A DNA stretch of 6,670 nucleotides from RGIG4074 sp964459165 (GCA_964459165.1 CAYWKM010000064.1:1-6670); one strand, 5' to 3'. Positions 1 to 5,808 are shown, numbered from the stretch's first letter. Program-made: numbers and translations. Notes: generated by a model not told the origin, from the sequence alone.

Positions 1-1
1 T

Positions 2-1393
2 TTATTGCTTTTTTATTTCGTAACCCGTCTTAGAATCCTTTACGACATACCCTCTTTCGGCGAGCGCTGCGCGAAGTTCGTCCGCCCTCGCCCAATTTTT
101 ATTCGTTCTTGCCGTCCGGCGCTCTTCGGCTATCGCCTTTATCTCCGCAGGGATTTCCTCTTCTTCCTCTTTGGCGTACCGATTGAGATAATCCTCCGCG
201 TCCTTTTTGAAGAAGCCCAAGAGAGCGTACGTCCTTCTGATCTGATTGACGTCCCGCTTCGCCTGCGGATCGCCTGCGGAAAGATATTTTTTGACGTTTT
301 TAAAGTAGCCGTACAGGTTGCTGACGGCGAGAGCGGCGTTAAAATCGTCGCTCATCGCTTCGTTGAACTCGGTATCGATCGCCTCGTTTCCCCCTTCCTC
401 GTTCGGGAACGCCTTTTCCGCCTCGGCGATCACGCGATAAAAGGCGACGAGCCGTCTTTCCGCTTCGGGAAAAAGATTATCCGTAATGTTGACGTCGTTT
501 TTATAATTCGTTTGAAGGAGCGCAAATTTGATCGCCTCGTTGGAGTACTTCTTTAACAAATCGTCCAGAAGCAGGCTGTTTCCCAACGATTTGCTCATCT
601 TCTGCCCGTTTACCTTGATGAGTCCGTTATGCGTCCAATAGCGAACGAACTGCTTGCCCGTGAGCGCCTCGCTCTGCGCGATCTCGTTTTCATGATGCGG
701 GAAGATTAAATCCTTTCCGCCCCCGTGAATATCGATCTGATCGCCGAAAGCCGCCTTATTCATGGCGGAGCATTCGATATGCCATCCGGGTCTGCCCTTT
801 CCCCAAGGGGAATCCCAGCAAATTTCGCCCGCCTTCGCGCTCTTCCAGAGAGCGAAGTCGTAAGCGTTCTTTTTCTGTTCGTCGTTCTCTACGCGCACGC
901 CGTCGAGCGCGTCTTCCTTATTGCGGTGGGAAAGACGGCCGTATGCGGGATACGTGTCCACGTCGAAGTAGACGTCTCCTCCGTCCGTCGCGTAGGCGTG
1001 CCCCTTCTCGATCAAGCCTTGGATGAAGGAGATGATGTTGTCGATATTTTCGGTCGCCTTCAACCAAACGGTAGGGTCGTCGATATCCATTTCCCGCATG
1101 GTCTTATCGATTTTCTCGATCATCATCGCCGCGTATTTGTCCGCCGGAATCCCCGTCTCCCGAGACTTTTTGATGATTTTATCGTCCACGTCGGTGTAAT
1201 TTCTGGCGTACGTCACCTGATAGCCGATCTTTTCGAGATACTTACGCATGATATCGTAAATGAGCGCCTGAAAGCCGTGTCCGATGTGCGCTTCGCCCGA
1301 AACGGTGATTCCGCAGGCGTACATCTTTACCTTCCCTTCTTCCAAAGGCTTAAATTCTTCTTTTCTTCCTGTGAGCGTGTTATATATAATCAT
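2..1393 (-). CDS. cysS: Cysteinyl-tRNA synthetase (CysRS)
   Basis: Charges tRNA-Cys with cysteine in an ATP-dependent cytoplasmic reaction; class I aminoacyl-tRNA synthetase. The product is 463 residues, the usual bacterial length. Visible motifs are the HIGH signature (AHIGH, His36-His39), the KMSKS loop (residues 265-269) and the four zinc ligands expected for CysRS: Cys27, Cys208, His233 and Glu237, the last two in the PHHENEIAQSEA segment. The block around 197-209 (GRPGWHIECS) is typical. The C-terminus carries the helical tRNA-binding tail ending in a D-x-x-x-G-x-E pattern. The start is the ATG at 1393: AGGAGG lies 9 nt upstream, and protein homology begins with MIIYNTLTG. The frame stays open 21 codons further to a TTG, but that stretch only reads through the end of cysE. 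It overlaps cysE by 14 bp and is the last gene of the T-box operon. The TAA stop is at the window edge, so any downstream gene or terminator is outside. Confidence 0.98.
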   Translation of the reverse strand: MIIYNTLTGRKEEFKPLEEGKVKMYACGITVSGEAHIGHGFQALIYDIMRKYLEKIGYQVTYARNYTDVDDKIIKKSRETGIPADKYAAMMIEKIDKTMREMDIDDPTVWLKATENIDNIISFIQGLIEKGHAYATDGGDVYFDVDTYPAYGRLSHRNKEDALDGVRVENDEQKKNAYDFALWKSAKAGEICWDSPWGKGRPGWHIECSAMNKAAFGDQIDIHGGGKDLIFPHHENEIAQSEALTGKQFVRYWTHNGLIKVNGQKMSKSLGNSLLLDDLLKKYSNEAIKFALLQTNYKNDVNITDNLFPEAERRLVAFYRVIAEAEKAFPNEEGGNEAIDTEFNEAMSDDFNAALAVSNLYGYFKNVKKYLSAGDPQAKRDVNQIRRTYALLGFFKKDAEDYLNRYAKEEEEEIPAEIKAIAEERRTARTNKNWARADELRAALAERGYVVKDSKTGYEIKKQ

Positions 1394-2069
1394 AATAATA
1401 TGCCTCCTCTTCCTTTCTCTTTTCTTCGTTCTCGGGCGGCTGATTGTGCAGCGCAACCTGTTCGAGCAACGCCACGCGGGCGCGAAGCTCGACGATATCC
1501 TTCAAATAAGGGTTGACGGTCTCCGGCATCAAATCGTCGTTCGGCTTTGCGCCGTTGATCCGAACGATTCGTCCGGGAACGCCGACGACGGTCGCGTAGG
1601 GAGGAATATCCTTCAAGACGACCGCTCCCGCGCCGATGCGAGAGCCTTCTCCCACTTCGATCGCGCCCAAAACCTTCGCGCCGCAGCTGATGATGCAGTT
1701 CTTTCGAATCGTCGGATGCCTCTTCCCCGATTCTTTTCCGGTTCCGCCGAGCGTCGCGCCCTGATAGATCACGCAACCCGTTTCCACCTCGGTCGTCTCT
1801 CCGATCACGACGCCGGATCCGTGATCGATGAATACGCCCGGAGCGATTTTCGCCGCAGGGTGAATTTCGATCCCCGTGGTAAACTTTGCCCACTGCGAAA
1901 CCGCGCGGGCTAAAAAGCGCAGGCGCATTCTGTACATCGCGTTCGCCACGCGGTGCCAAGAAAGCGCGTGCACGCCCGAATAAGTGAATAAAATTTCAAA
2001 TTTGTTCCTCGCGGCGGGATCGTTGCGCTTCGCCGCGGCGATATCCTGTCGAAGCCGATAAAAAAACAT
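1380..2069 (-). CDS. cysE: Serine O-acetyltransferase
   Basis: Makes O-acetylserine from serine and acetyl-CoA, the first step of cysteine synthesis, in the cytoplasm. The 229-residue product is the short Firmicutes form, lacking the long N-terminal extension of E. coli CysE. After a helical N-terminal region (about residues 1-65) come left-handed beta-helix hexapeptide repeats (about 66-165). The catalytic pair is present: Asp82-His83 (IDHGSG) and His118 (KRHPTI), with the GGTGK motif between them and the GVPGRIV end of the helix after them. A C-terminal segment LRARVALLEQ looks like a short helix or coiled coil, followed by a charged Glu/Lys tail and a tyrosine-rich end. That end is encoded by the DNA that also holds the cysS ribosome binding site and start. 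The ATG at 2069 is preceded by a purine-rich AAGGGGGAAAGG. It lies directly downstream of a cysteine T-box, so expression should rise when tRNA-Cys is uncharged. Confidence 0.97.
   Translation of the reverse strand: MFFYRLRQDIAAAKRNDPAARNKFEILFTYSGVHALSWHRVANAMYRMRLRFLARAVSQWAKFTTGIEIHPAAKIAPGVFIDHGSGVVIGETTEVETGCVIYQGATLGGTGKESGKRHPTIRKNCIISCGAKVLGAIEVGEGSRIGAGAVVLKDIPPYATVVGVPGRIVRINGAKPNDDLMPETVNPYLKDIVELRARVALLEQVALHNQPPENEEKRKEEEAYYYDYI
1403..1408 (-). promoter_or_regulatory. Ribosome binding site of cysS, inside cysE
   Basis: A perfect AGGAGG sits 9 nt before the cysS ATG at 1393. It lies within the last codons of cysE, where it forms part of the Glu-Glu-Glu-Ala stretch. It fixes the cysS start, and because it is covered by ribosomes finishing cysE, the two genes are probably translationally coupled (inference). 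Confidence 0.85.
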
Positions 2070-2099
2070 TCGCCTTTCCCCCTTAAAAAAATTTTTAAT

Positions 2100-2139
2100 A
2101 AAAAAAGCCTTTTTATACTACATAATAGTATATAAAGGC
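2100..2139 (-). terminator. Rho-independent terminator of the cysE T-box
   Basis: A 14-bp arm pair with one mismatch, GCCTTTATATACTA (2139-2126) and TAGTATAAAAAGGC (2120-2107), with a TTATG loop, then seven T residues (2106-2100). The 5' arm shares bases 2139-2134 with the antiterminator, so the two structures exclude each other. It is 30 bases upstream of the cysE start. Confidence 0.93.
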
Positions 2140-2333
2140 ATTCGTAAACGCTGTTCCACTTTATTTCGGAAAAAATTCCCTCGTCGGTCGTGATAACGGA
2201 GACCAATCCGCGGAGGATTAATCCGCCTCGGGCGCGCAAACGCACTTCGCTCTTTCTCCTTGAAGGAGACTTCCAGCCGACGATCCTCCCTCTCTGGTCA
2301 AGGATAAAAAAGCTACTTTTCTGCGCTTCGGTT
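2100..2333 (-). promoter_or_regulatory. Cysteine-specific T-box riboswitch upstream of cysE-cysS
   Basis: A leader RNA that senses uncharged tRNA-Cys and decides between termination and read-through. Reading the minus strand, a short basal helix GCGCA (2326-2322)/UGCGC (2238-2234) encloses the specifier loop. The 5' side carries the usual AGUA (2317-2314). The 3' side reads GAAG followed by UGC (2244-2242), a cysteine codon. Above it, GCUUUUU (2313-2307) pairs with AAAGAGC (2255-2249), and CCUUGA (2303-2298) pairs with UCAAGG (2263-2258), with an AGAGA-type bulge and GGCUGGAAG distal loop. The T-box bulge UGGAACA is at 2158-2152. Its UGGA would pair with the UCCA end expected of tRNA-Cys (discriminator U). 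The antiterminator pairs AAAG+GCGUU with AAUGC+CUUU (2142-2134) and is mutually exclusive with the terminator at 2139-2100. T-boxes on cysE/cysS operons are known in Bacillota. Confidence 0.92.
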
Positions 2334-2339
2334 GATTTT

Positions 2340-2368
2340 ATTTTAACGCTTCTCCCATCATTTTGCAA
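2340..2368 (-). promoter_or_regulatory. Promoter of the cysE-cysS operon
   Basis: Sigma-A type: -35 TTGCAA (2368-2363), 17-bp spacer, -10 TAAAAT (2345-2340). The predicted transcript starts near 2333, seven bases before the first paired base of T-box stem I, which supports the assignment. Confidence 0.8.
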
Positions 2369-2435
2369 GCAATTTGAAGGGAAATTTCCCCCTCTTTGTC
2401 AAAAATTCAAAAAGAGCGCCGTCGAAAAAAAATTT

Positions 2436-3074
2436 TTAGCTCCTTTCCCTTTCTTCCGCCGCTTTCGATCCCTCGTCCGAATCCCGCTTCCTCAACGGAA
2501 GACAGGAAACGCGGTATTCCTTCAACGCCTCGTCGATCAGATCGCGGTTAAAGACGCTGTACGAGAGCAGGTAATCCACGACGACGTCGCGGACGCTTTC
2601 GTAATCGAAGGAAAGCATACAGGAGGAAAGGACGATCGACGTATCCTTATGCGAAAAGCCTCCCGCCAGAGCCATGGCGAAAATCGCGTTCTTCGAGGGA
2701 TAAAACCTTCCCTTTACGATATTTCTCCACACCTCTTCGGACATATCGATCTCTTTATAGAAGGTTTTTTCGTCGAGCGAATATTTACGGAACAGGAAGG
2801 GAAGATTGCGCTTAAACGTGTACGTCCTCCTTACGTCCTTCAGCTTCTGCTTCCACGTGAGCGTCTCAAAGGTGAAAGAAAAATCTTTGTCGACGAGCCC
2901 TTCCTTAAAACGGGCGAGAATCTCTTCCCGCTTGGGTTGTTTCGACAATTTGAAGCGTTCCCCGTCCGTCGCGCCCAAAGGACGCTCGTAACCGGCGATC
3001 GCCGCCAGCTTGCCGTAATTTACATATTTATCGCAAAAAAAGTCGTCGAGAGACTTTAAAAAATCCGTCTGCAT
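2436..3074 (-). CDS. Uncharacterised protein with C-terminal HTH-like helical domain
   Basis: A 212-residue soluble protein with no signal peptide or membrane segment. I do not recognise the N-terminal part (about 1-88), which is rich in Lys and aromatic residues (for example DFFCDKYVNYGKLAAIAGYE). Residues about 90-192 resemble, from memory, a helical domain common in Clostridia hypothetical proteins. Its usual pattern is a tyrosine-Lys helix, a turn with an x-IVKGRFYPSK-like motif (120-128), an Ala/Leu-rich helix (130-139), then an F-D-Y segment and a final helix (IDEALKEY, 180-187). That order resembles an XRE-type helix-turn-helix plus extra helices, so a DNA- or partner-binding role is possible but not shown. 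The start is the ATG at 3074 with GAGGG eight bases upstream. The frame continues to a TTG at 3140, but that would lie in the leader and lacks an RBS. It is transcribed divergently from the DeoR gene, and no clear terminator follows it. Confidence 0.85.
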   Translation of the reverse strand: MQTDFLKSLDDFFCDKYVNYGKLAAIAGYERPLGATDGERFKLSKQPKREEILARFKEGLVDKDFSFTFETLTWKQKLKDVRRTYTFKRNLPFLFRKYSLDEKTFYKEIDMSEEVWRNIVKGRFYPSKNAIFAMALAGGFSHKDTSIVLSSCMLSFDYESVRDVVVDYLLSYSVFNRDLIDEALKEYRVSCLPLRKRDSDEGSKAAEERERS

Positions 3075-3153
3075 GATTTCCCTCGTTTTTTTATTTTTCT
3101 GTCGCAGACGCGCCGACGAAAGTCCTGCGGGACCGCGCAATCAATTTCTAACC

Positions 3154-3182
3154 ATTATATAGCATATTCCGAAAAAAAGCAA
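3154..3182 (-). promoter_or_regulatory. Promoter of the 212-residue protein gene
   Basis: -35 TTGCTT (3182-3177), 17-bp spacer, perfect -10 TATAAT (3159-3154). The transcript is predicted to start near 3147, giving a leader of about 70 nt. The leader contains small GC-rich inverted repeats such as GTCC-CGCA-GGAC (3132-3121). Confidence 0.8.
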
Positions 3183-3206
3183 CGGATTTTTCGACGCAGG
3201 TTTTTA

Positions 3207-3249
3207 TTTCACAAAAAAAACGTCGGCATATGACAAATATTTTGTGAAA
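3207..3249. repeat. Inverted repeat between divergent promoters, candidate operator
   Basis: TTTCACAAAA (3207-3216) and its exact inverse TTTTGTGAAA (3240-3249), 23 bases apart. It lies between the two divergent promoters. A spaced pair of identical half-sites like this could bind a dimeric or tetrameric repressor. The neighbouring DeoR-family gene is the obvious candidate, but the regulator is inferred only from position. Confidence 0.5.
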
Positions 3250-3271
3250 AAATGAAAAATTTTCATTTTTT
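3247..3271. repeat. 25-bp perfect palindrome, candidate DeoR operator
   Basis: Twelve-base arms around a single central A (3259), with core ATGAAAAATTTTCAT (3252-3266) flanked by A and T runs. It ends 14 bases before the -35 of the DeoR-family gene and shares the TGAAA/TTTCA half-site with the adjacent inverted repeat at 3207-3249. The arms are mostly A/T, so some symmetry is expected by chance, but the T-G-A/T-C-A positions also match. Confidence 0.5.
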
Positions 3272-3285
3272 TTGTAATATTTTGT

Positions 3286-3314
3286 TTGATTTTCTACGAA
3301 ATTCATGATAATAT
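3286..3314 (+). promoter_or_regulatory. Promoter of the DeoR-family regulator gene
   Basis: -35 TTGATT (3286-3291), 17-bp spacer, -10 TAATAT (3309-3314), preceded by a very A/T-rich stretch that could act as an UP element. The predicted start is near 3321, about 28 bases before the ATG. Another TATA-rich register (TATAGT at 3312-3317) is possible but gives poor -35 spacing. Confidence 0.65.
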
Positions 3315-3348
3315 AGTATAAGAGAAAATTTCAGAATAGGAGCGTTTC

Positions 3349-4107
3349 ATGAAAAGAGAAAGAATAGAGCTCATCGCAGAGCTGCTTGACAAACGAGGAA
3401 AACTGACGCTCGAACAGTTGGAAACGGCTTTTCCTTCCGTATCGCAAATGACGTTGAGAAGGGACTTACAGCAGTTGGAAGCGGACGGGCGCATTATCCG
3501 CGTGCGCGGCGGCGCGATGTCCGTAAAGGAGATACAAAAAGTTTCGGGGGAGGCTTACGTCAAAAAAACCACCATTCACACCGACGAAAAGAGAGAAATC
3601 GCTCAAAAGGCGGCTTCGCTGATCGATCCGGGCTGTTCGTTGTTTGTCGACGGCGGAACGACCGCCATGTATCTCGCCAAAGAATTCCCCGATATCAAAT
3701 GCAGCGTGTTTACAAACGGCATCGCCGTAGCCATGGAATTGGCGCAAAAGAAAAACATCACCGTCAATATGGTCGGCGGACAGCTCATGCGGGATAATTT
3801 AAGCACCGCTTCGCCCGTCGCGGAAACGTACTTTTTCGATACCAACTTCGAGCTCGCCATCATGTCGGCGGCGGCGTTTACCGTGGAAAGCGGCTTTTCC
3901 TGCGGCTCGCCCGTGGAAGCCGATCTCTTAAAAGTCATCAGAAAAAAGGCAAAGAGCGTTTATATCATGCTCGACAGCAGCAAGATCGGGAAAATTATGC
4001 CCTATACCTTTGCCAGAATGGAAGATATCGACGTCCTCATTACCGATGAAAACTTCCCCGAGGATTTAAAGGAAGTTTTCAAAAATAACGATATCGTCGT
4101 TATGTGA
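3349..4107 (+). CDS. DeoR-family transcriptional repressor
   Basis: A 252-residue cytoplasmic DNA-binding regulator, the usual length for the family. The N-terminal DeoR helix-turn-helix spans about residues 5-56. Its recognition helix reads SQMTLRRDLQQLE (32-44), and the family's signature R-V-R-G-G-A ends the domain (51-56). The C-terminal sugar-phosphate sensing domain follows, with DEKREIA (79-85), the phosphate-binding-type DGGTT loop (101-105), a TNGIAVAMELA segment and the LDSSKIG motif. Such proteins normally repress a carbohydrate or nucleoside operon and are released by a phosphorylated sugar; the ligand cannot be read from the sequence. AGGAG lies 6 nt before the ATG. It is a single-gene unit with its own promoter and terminator, with no sugar kinase or transporter beside it, so its targets are elsewhere, or it controls itself and the divergent gene through the repeats at 3207-3271. 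Confidence 0.95.
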   Translation: MKRERIELIAELLDKRGKLTLEQLETAFPSVSQMTLRRDLQQLEADGRIIRVRGGAMSVKEIQKVSGEAYVKKTTIHTDEKREIAQKAASLIDPGCSLFVDGGTTAMYLAKEFPDIKCSVFTNGIAVAMELAQKKNITVNMVGGQLMRDNLSTASPVAETYFFDTNFELAIMSAAAFTVESGFSCGSPVEADLLKVIRKKAKSVYIMLDSSKIGKIMPYTFARMEDIDVLITDENFPEDLKEVFKNNDIVVM

Positions 4108-4129
4108 CCGCTTTATACCAATGACGAGA

Positions 4130-4170
4130 AACGCGCCGAGGGGGAATCCCTTCGACGCGTTCGCATTTTT
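4130..4170 (+). terminator. Terminator after the DeoR-family gene
   Basis: The stem AACGCG-C-CGAG-GGG (4130-4143) pairs with CCC-TTCG-A-CGCGTT (4148-4161), with one C/A mismatch and one G-T pair, a GAAT loop and T5 at 4166-4170; a second T run follows at 4175-4181. The T tract begins four bases past the stem, so termination strength is uncertain. It sits between convergent genes and may also slow transcription arriving from the phosphatase gene on the other strand. Confidence 0.7.
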
Positions 4171-4233
4171 ATCCGTTTTTTATATCGAGCGAAGAATGAA
4201 TTTAAAATCTTTTCGACTCTCGCGGGGAACCGC

Positions 4234-4935
4234 CTATTCCAAAACGGAAAAGAGTTCCTCCCACTCGTTTATCTCGTAATCGGGAATCATCTCCCCTCTC
4301 GGCAGCCGAAGGGGGTTAAACCAACAGCTCTTGATTCCGCACCCGTTCGCCCCCGCGACGTCCGAAGCGAGAGAGTCGCCGATCATCAGGCAATCCTCCG
4401 CTCTCGCGTTCAGCTCCTTCAGCACACAATCAAAAAAGGCTTTTTCCGGCTTGATATAACCGACCTGTTCGGAAACAAACGCCCGATCGAACAATCCCGA
4501 AAAGCAGGAAATTCTTTCCTTTTGCACGCGATGTAAACCGTTGGTTGCGATGCAAACGATATATTTTCCCTTTAATCGCTGCAAAACCGCTTCCGCGCCC
4601 TCCATCGCGTGTCCCGAAAGAGACAAATACGAATAAAATTTTTCGGTAATTTCTTCCAAATCCCTTTCCAGGCGCAAGGTCGACAGCAGATTCCTCAACA
4701 TCTCCGAAACGTACGTCCGATAGATGCTGTGGAAATTTTTTTGTATGTATTCCGTATGAACGTCGTCCAACCCCAATCTTGCCCATTCCTCGTAGGAAAA
4801 ATCGCGAAAGCGGCAAAGCTGCTCCTCCGTCAGGCAAACGCCGTAATCGGCAAAGGTGAGCGAAAAGGCTCTCTTCTCGTCCTCGTCGAATTTGAGCAAG
4901 GTTTGATCGACGTCGAAAATCAAGTATTTAAACAT
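4234..4935 (-). CDS. HAD-superfamily phosphatase, YjjG/YfnB type
   Basis: A 233-residue cytoplasmic hydrolase of the haloacid dehalogenase superfamily. Motif I is FDVDQTLL, with nucleophile Asp8 and general acid Asp10. A helical cap follows (about 15-105). Motif II is CIATNG (Thr131), motif III is Lys162 (GYIKPEKAFFD), and motif IV is IGDSLASD (Asp187, Asp192). The arrangement and the GYIKPEKAFF/GDSLASD/CWFN blocks match the YjjG group, whose E. coli member is a nucleoside 5'-monophosphatase acting on non-canonical pyrimidine nucleotides. The substrate here is inferred, not shown. The ATG at 4935 is chosen because the FDVDQT strand begins seven residues later. A TTG six codons upstream is in frame, but it lies within the promoter spacer. 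There is no Shine-Dalgarno sequence, because the -10 box ends six bases before the ATG. Monocistronic; convergent with the DeoR-family gene. Confidence 0.93.
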   Translation of the reverse strand: MFKYLIFDVDQTLLKFDEDEKRAFSLTFADYGVCLTEEQLCRFRDFSYEEWARLGLDDVHTEYIQKNFHSIYRTYVSEMLRNLLSTLRLERDLEEITEKFYSYLSLSGHAMEGAEAVLQRLKGKYIVCIATNGLHRVQKERISCFSGLFDRAFVSEQVGYIKPEKAFFDCVLKELNARAEDCLMIGDSLASDVAGANGCGIKSCWFNPLRLPRGEMIPDYEINEWEELFSVLE

Positions 4936-4941
4936 ATTCGT

Positions 4942-4971
4942 ATTATAACGCAAAACTGCGCCCTATGTCAA
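4942..4971 (-). promoter_or_regulatory. Consensus promoter giving a predicted leaderless mRNA
   Basis: -35 TTGACA (4971-4966), 18-bp spacer, -10 TATAAT (4947-4942): both hexamers match consensus exactly. The usual start distance of about 7 bases falls on the A of the ATG at 4935, leaving essentially no 5' leader. A TTG start at 4953 would be upstream of the transcript and can be excluded if this promoter is used. Confidence 0.85.
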
Positions 4972-5096
4972 TCAAACGCGCCTTCGCAAGCGCGGAGCTC
5001 GTCGTTTTTTATGCTCGTTTCGGGAAATAGGATACGGGAGAGGAAGCCGAGGGCGTTCCTTTCGACGAATCTCTCTCGTCATCGTCGCCTTCCCCC

Positions 5097-5136
5097 AAAA
5101 AAAAGGAATTTTTCACCGGTTCGGAAAAATTCCTTT
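5097..5136 (-). terminator. Strong terminator after the PepSY-like protein gene
   Basis: A perfect 13-bp stem, AAAGGAATTTTTC (minus strand 5136-5124) with GAAAAATTCCTTT (5114-5102), a 9-base loop and a continuing T run to 5097. It begins 5 bases past the stop codon of the gene at 5142-5627. The plus-strand side has a weaker TTTCTTT tail. Confidence 0.93.
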
Positions 5137-5141
5137 CTTTC

Positions 5142-5627
5142 TCATCGAGAAAATCTTTCGTTCGCTCCTTCGTCGGGCGAGAGCGGATCCATGATATCGG
5201 GAAGATCCGTGATATCGGGCGTTTCCCCGCCTTCGGATTCTTCCGTCCCGTCGGAATTCCCTTCCGGGGTTCCGTCAGACGATCCCCCTATGCTCTCCAC
5301 CGTTTTATTCGTAACGGTTGCGCTTTCCGCATTGACGTATACGATATGACGTTCCCCGTCCTTATAATAAGAGACTTCGAACACATTTTCGCCGTTAAAA
5401 AAAGTCTGCTTCGTTTTCAAGTCGGTAACCTCCTGTTCGGTAACGCCGTTGTTTGCCAAAGCGAGCTGCTCGGCATACGTCGCGCCGATTCCGGATACGG
5501 CGCTGTTATACGTGATCATGACGGCGGCAAAAATCATAATCGTCACCAACAAAAAAGAACACAGCATATACAGCCAAAAAACCTTCTTCGATACGGAAAT
5601 TCTCTTTCCGCCGTTTTCTTCTTCCAT
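5142..5627 (-). CDS. Membrane-anchored PepSY-like protein with acidic tail
   Basis: A 161-residue protein. A short positively charged N-terminus (Lys8, Arg9, Lys14, Lys15) precedes one hydrophobic segment at about 16-40, predicted as an uncleaved anchor with the rest outside the membrane. Residues about 50-107 match the PepSY pattern: A-x-x-L-A-L-x-x-x-G-V-T-x-x-x-V, then two beta strands with V-F-E-V-S-Y-Y-K-D-G and I-V-Y-V-N-A. The final 50 residues are a low-complexity Ser/Gly/Thr/Glu/Asp/Pro tail without a sorting motif. PepSY domains are often regulators or inhibitors of envelope proteases or sensors; a specific role is not shown here. The start ATG at 5627 has GGAGG seven bases upstream. 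I find no convincing promoter; terminators lie on both sides, so it is probably its own unit. Confidence 0.85.
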   Translation of the reverse strand: MEEENGGKRISVSKKVFWLYMLCSFLLVTIMIFAAVMITYNSAVSGIGATYAEQLALANNGVTEQEVTDLKTKQTFFNGENVFEVSYYKDGERHIVYVNAESATVTNKTVESIGGSSDGTPEGNSDGTEESEGGETPDITDLPDIMDPLSPDEGANERFSR

Positions 5628-5728
5628 ATACTACCTCCGATATCCGAAGTATGTGAAAAAAGAAGGATTTTATCCGTATCATCTTCTTTTAACCGCTAAT
5701 TTAAGCCGATTTTTCTCCCCTTTAAGCG

Positions 5729-5754
5729 AAAAAACGGGGAGTCTTTTGTTCCCC
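5729..5754 (-). terminator. Short terminator-like hairpin ahead of the PepSY-like gene
   Basis: GGGGA (5754-5750) and TCCCC (5740-5736) enclose a 9-base A-rich loop, followed by G and six T residues (5734-5729). A downstream GGGGAG (5720-5715) can pair with the same CTCCCC (5741-5736), so an alternative hairpin could compete with it. It may be a second terminator for the preceding small-protein gene, or part of a leader of the gene at 5142-5627; the position does not separate these. Confidence 0.55.
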
Positions 5755-5783
5755 TCGATCGAAAAAATTTTCGGTTAAAGGCT

Positions 5784-5808
5784 AAAAAAGAGGCTGAAAG
5801 TCCTCTTT
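5784..5808 (-). terminator. Terminator after the 69-residue protein gene
   Basis: AAAGAGG (5808-5802) pairs with CCTCTTT (5793-5787) across an 8-base loop, followed by three further T residues. It overlaps the stop codon of the small-protein gene, so stem formation begins at the end of translation. Confidence 0.8.

Noticed and set aside
1394..1456. Upstream in-frame TTG extension of cysS (21 extra codons)
   Set aside because: It reads through the cysE coding end, has no RBS, and homology plus the AGGAGG site fix the ATG at 1393.
725..1516. 263-codon plus-strand frame opposite cysS
   Set aside because: A shadow of the conserved cysS gene; no independent evidence.
1910..2368. 152-codon minus-strand reading frame across the T-box
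   Set aside because: It starts at the promoter -35, runs through a well-supported leader RNA and terminator, and overlaps cysE in another frame.
2190..3059. 289-codon plus-strand frame opposite the T-box and the 212-residue gene
   Set aside because: Antisense to supported features, without an RBS or recognisable protein pattern.
3075..3140. Upstream TTG start for the 212-residue protein
   Set aside because: It would lie in the leader just after the predicted transcript start, without an RBS; the ATG at 3074 has one.
4972..5082. 36-residue very basic minus-strand peptide frame starting at an ATG with a purine-rich run upstream
   Set aside because: It begins right after a strong terminator, has no promoter of its own, and its stop overlaps the next -35; probably chance.
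4609..5349. 246-codon plus-strand frame across the phosphatase, its promoter and the PepSY-like gene
   Set aside because: Antisense to two supported genes and a strong terminator; low-complexity, arginine/serine-rich product.
5641..5700. Sporulation-type (sigma-E/G-like) promoter upstream of the PepSY-like gene
   Set aside because: CATACTT-like and GATAAAAT sequences can be found but not with convincing spacing and both elements.
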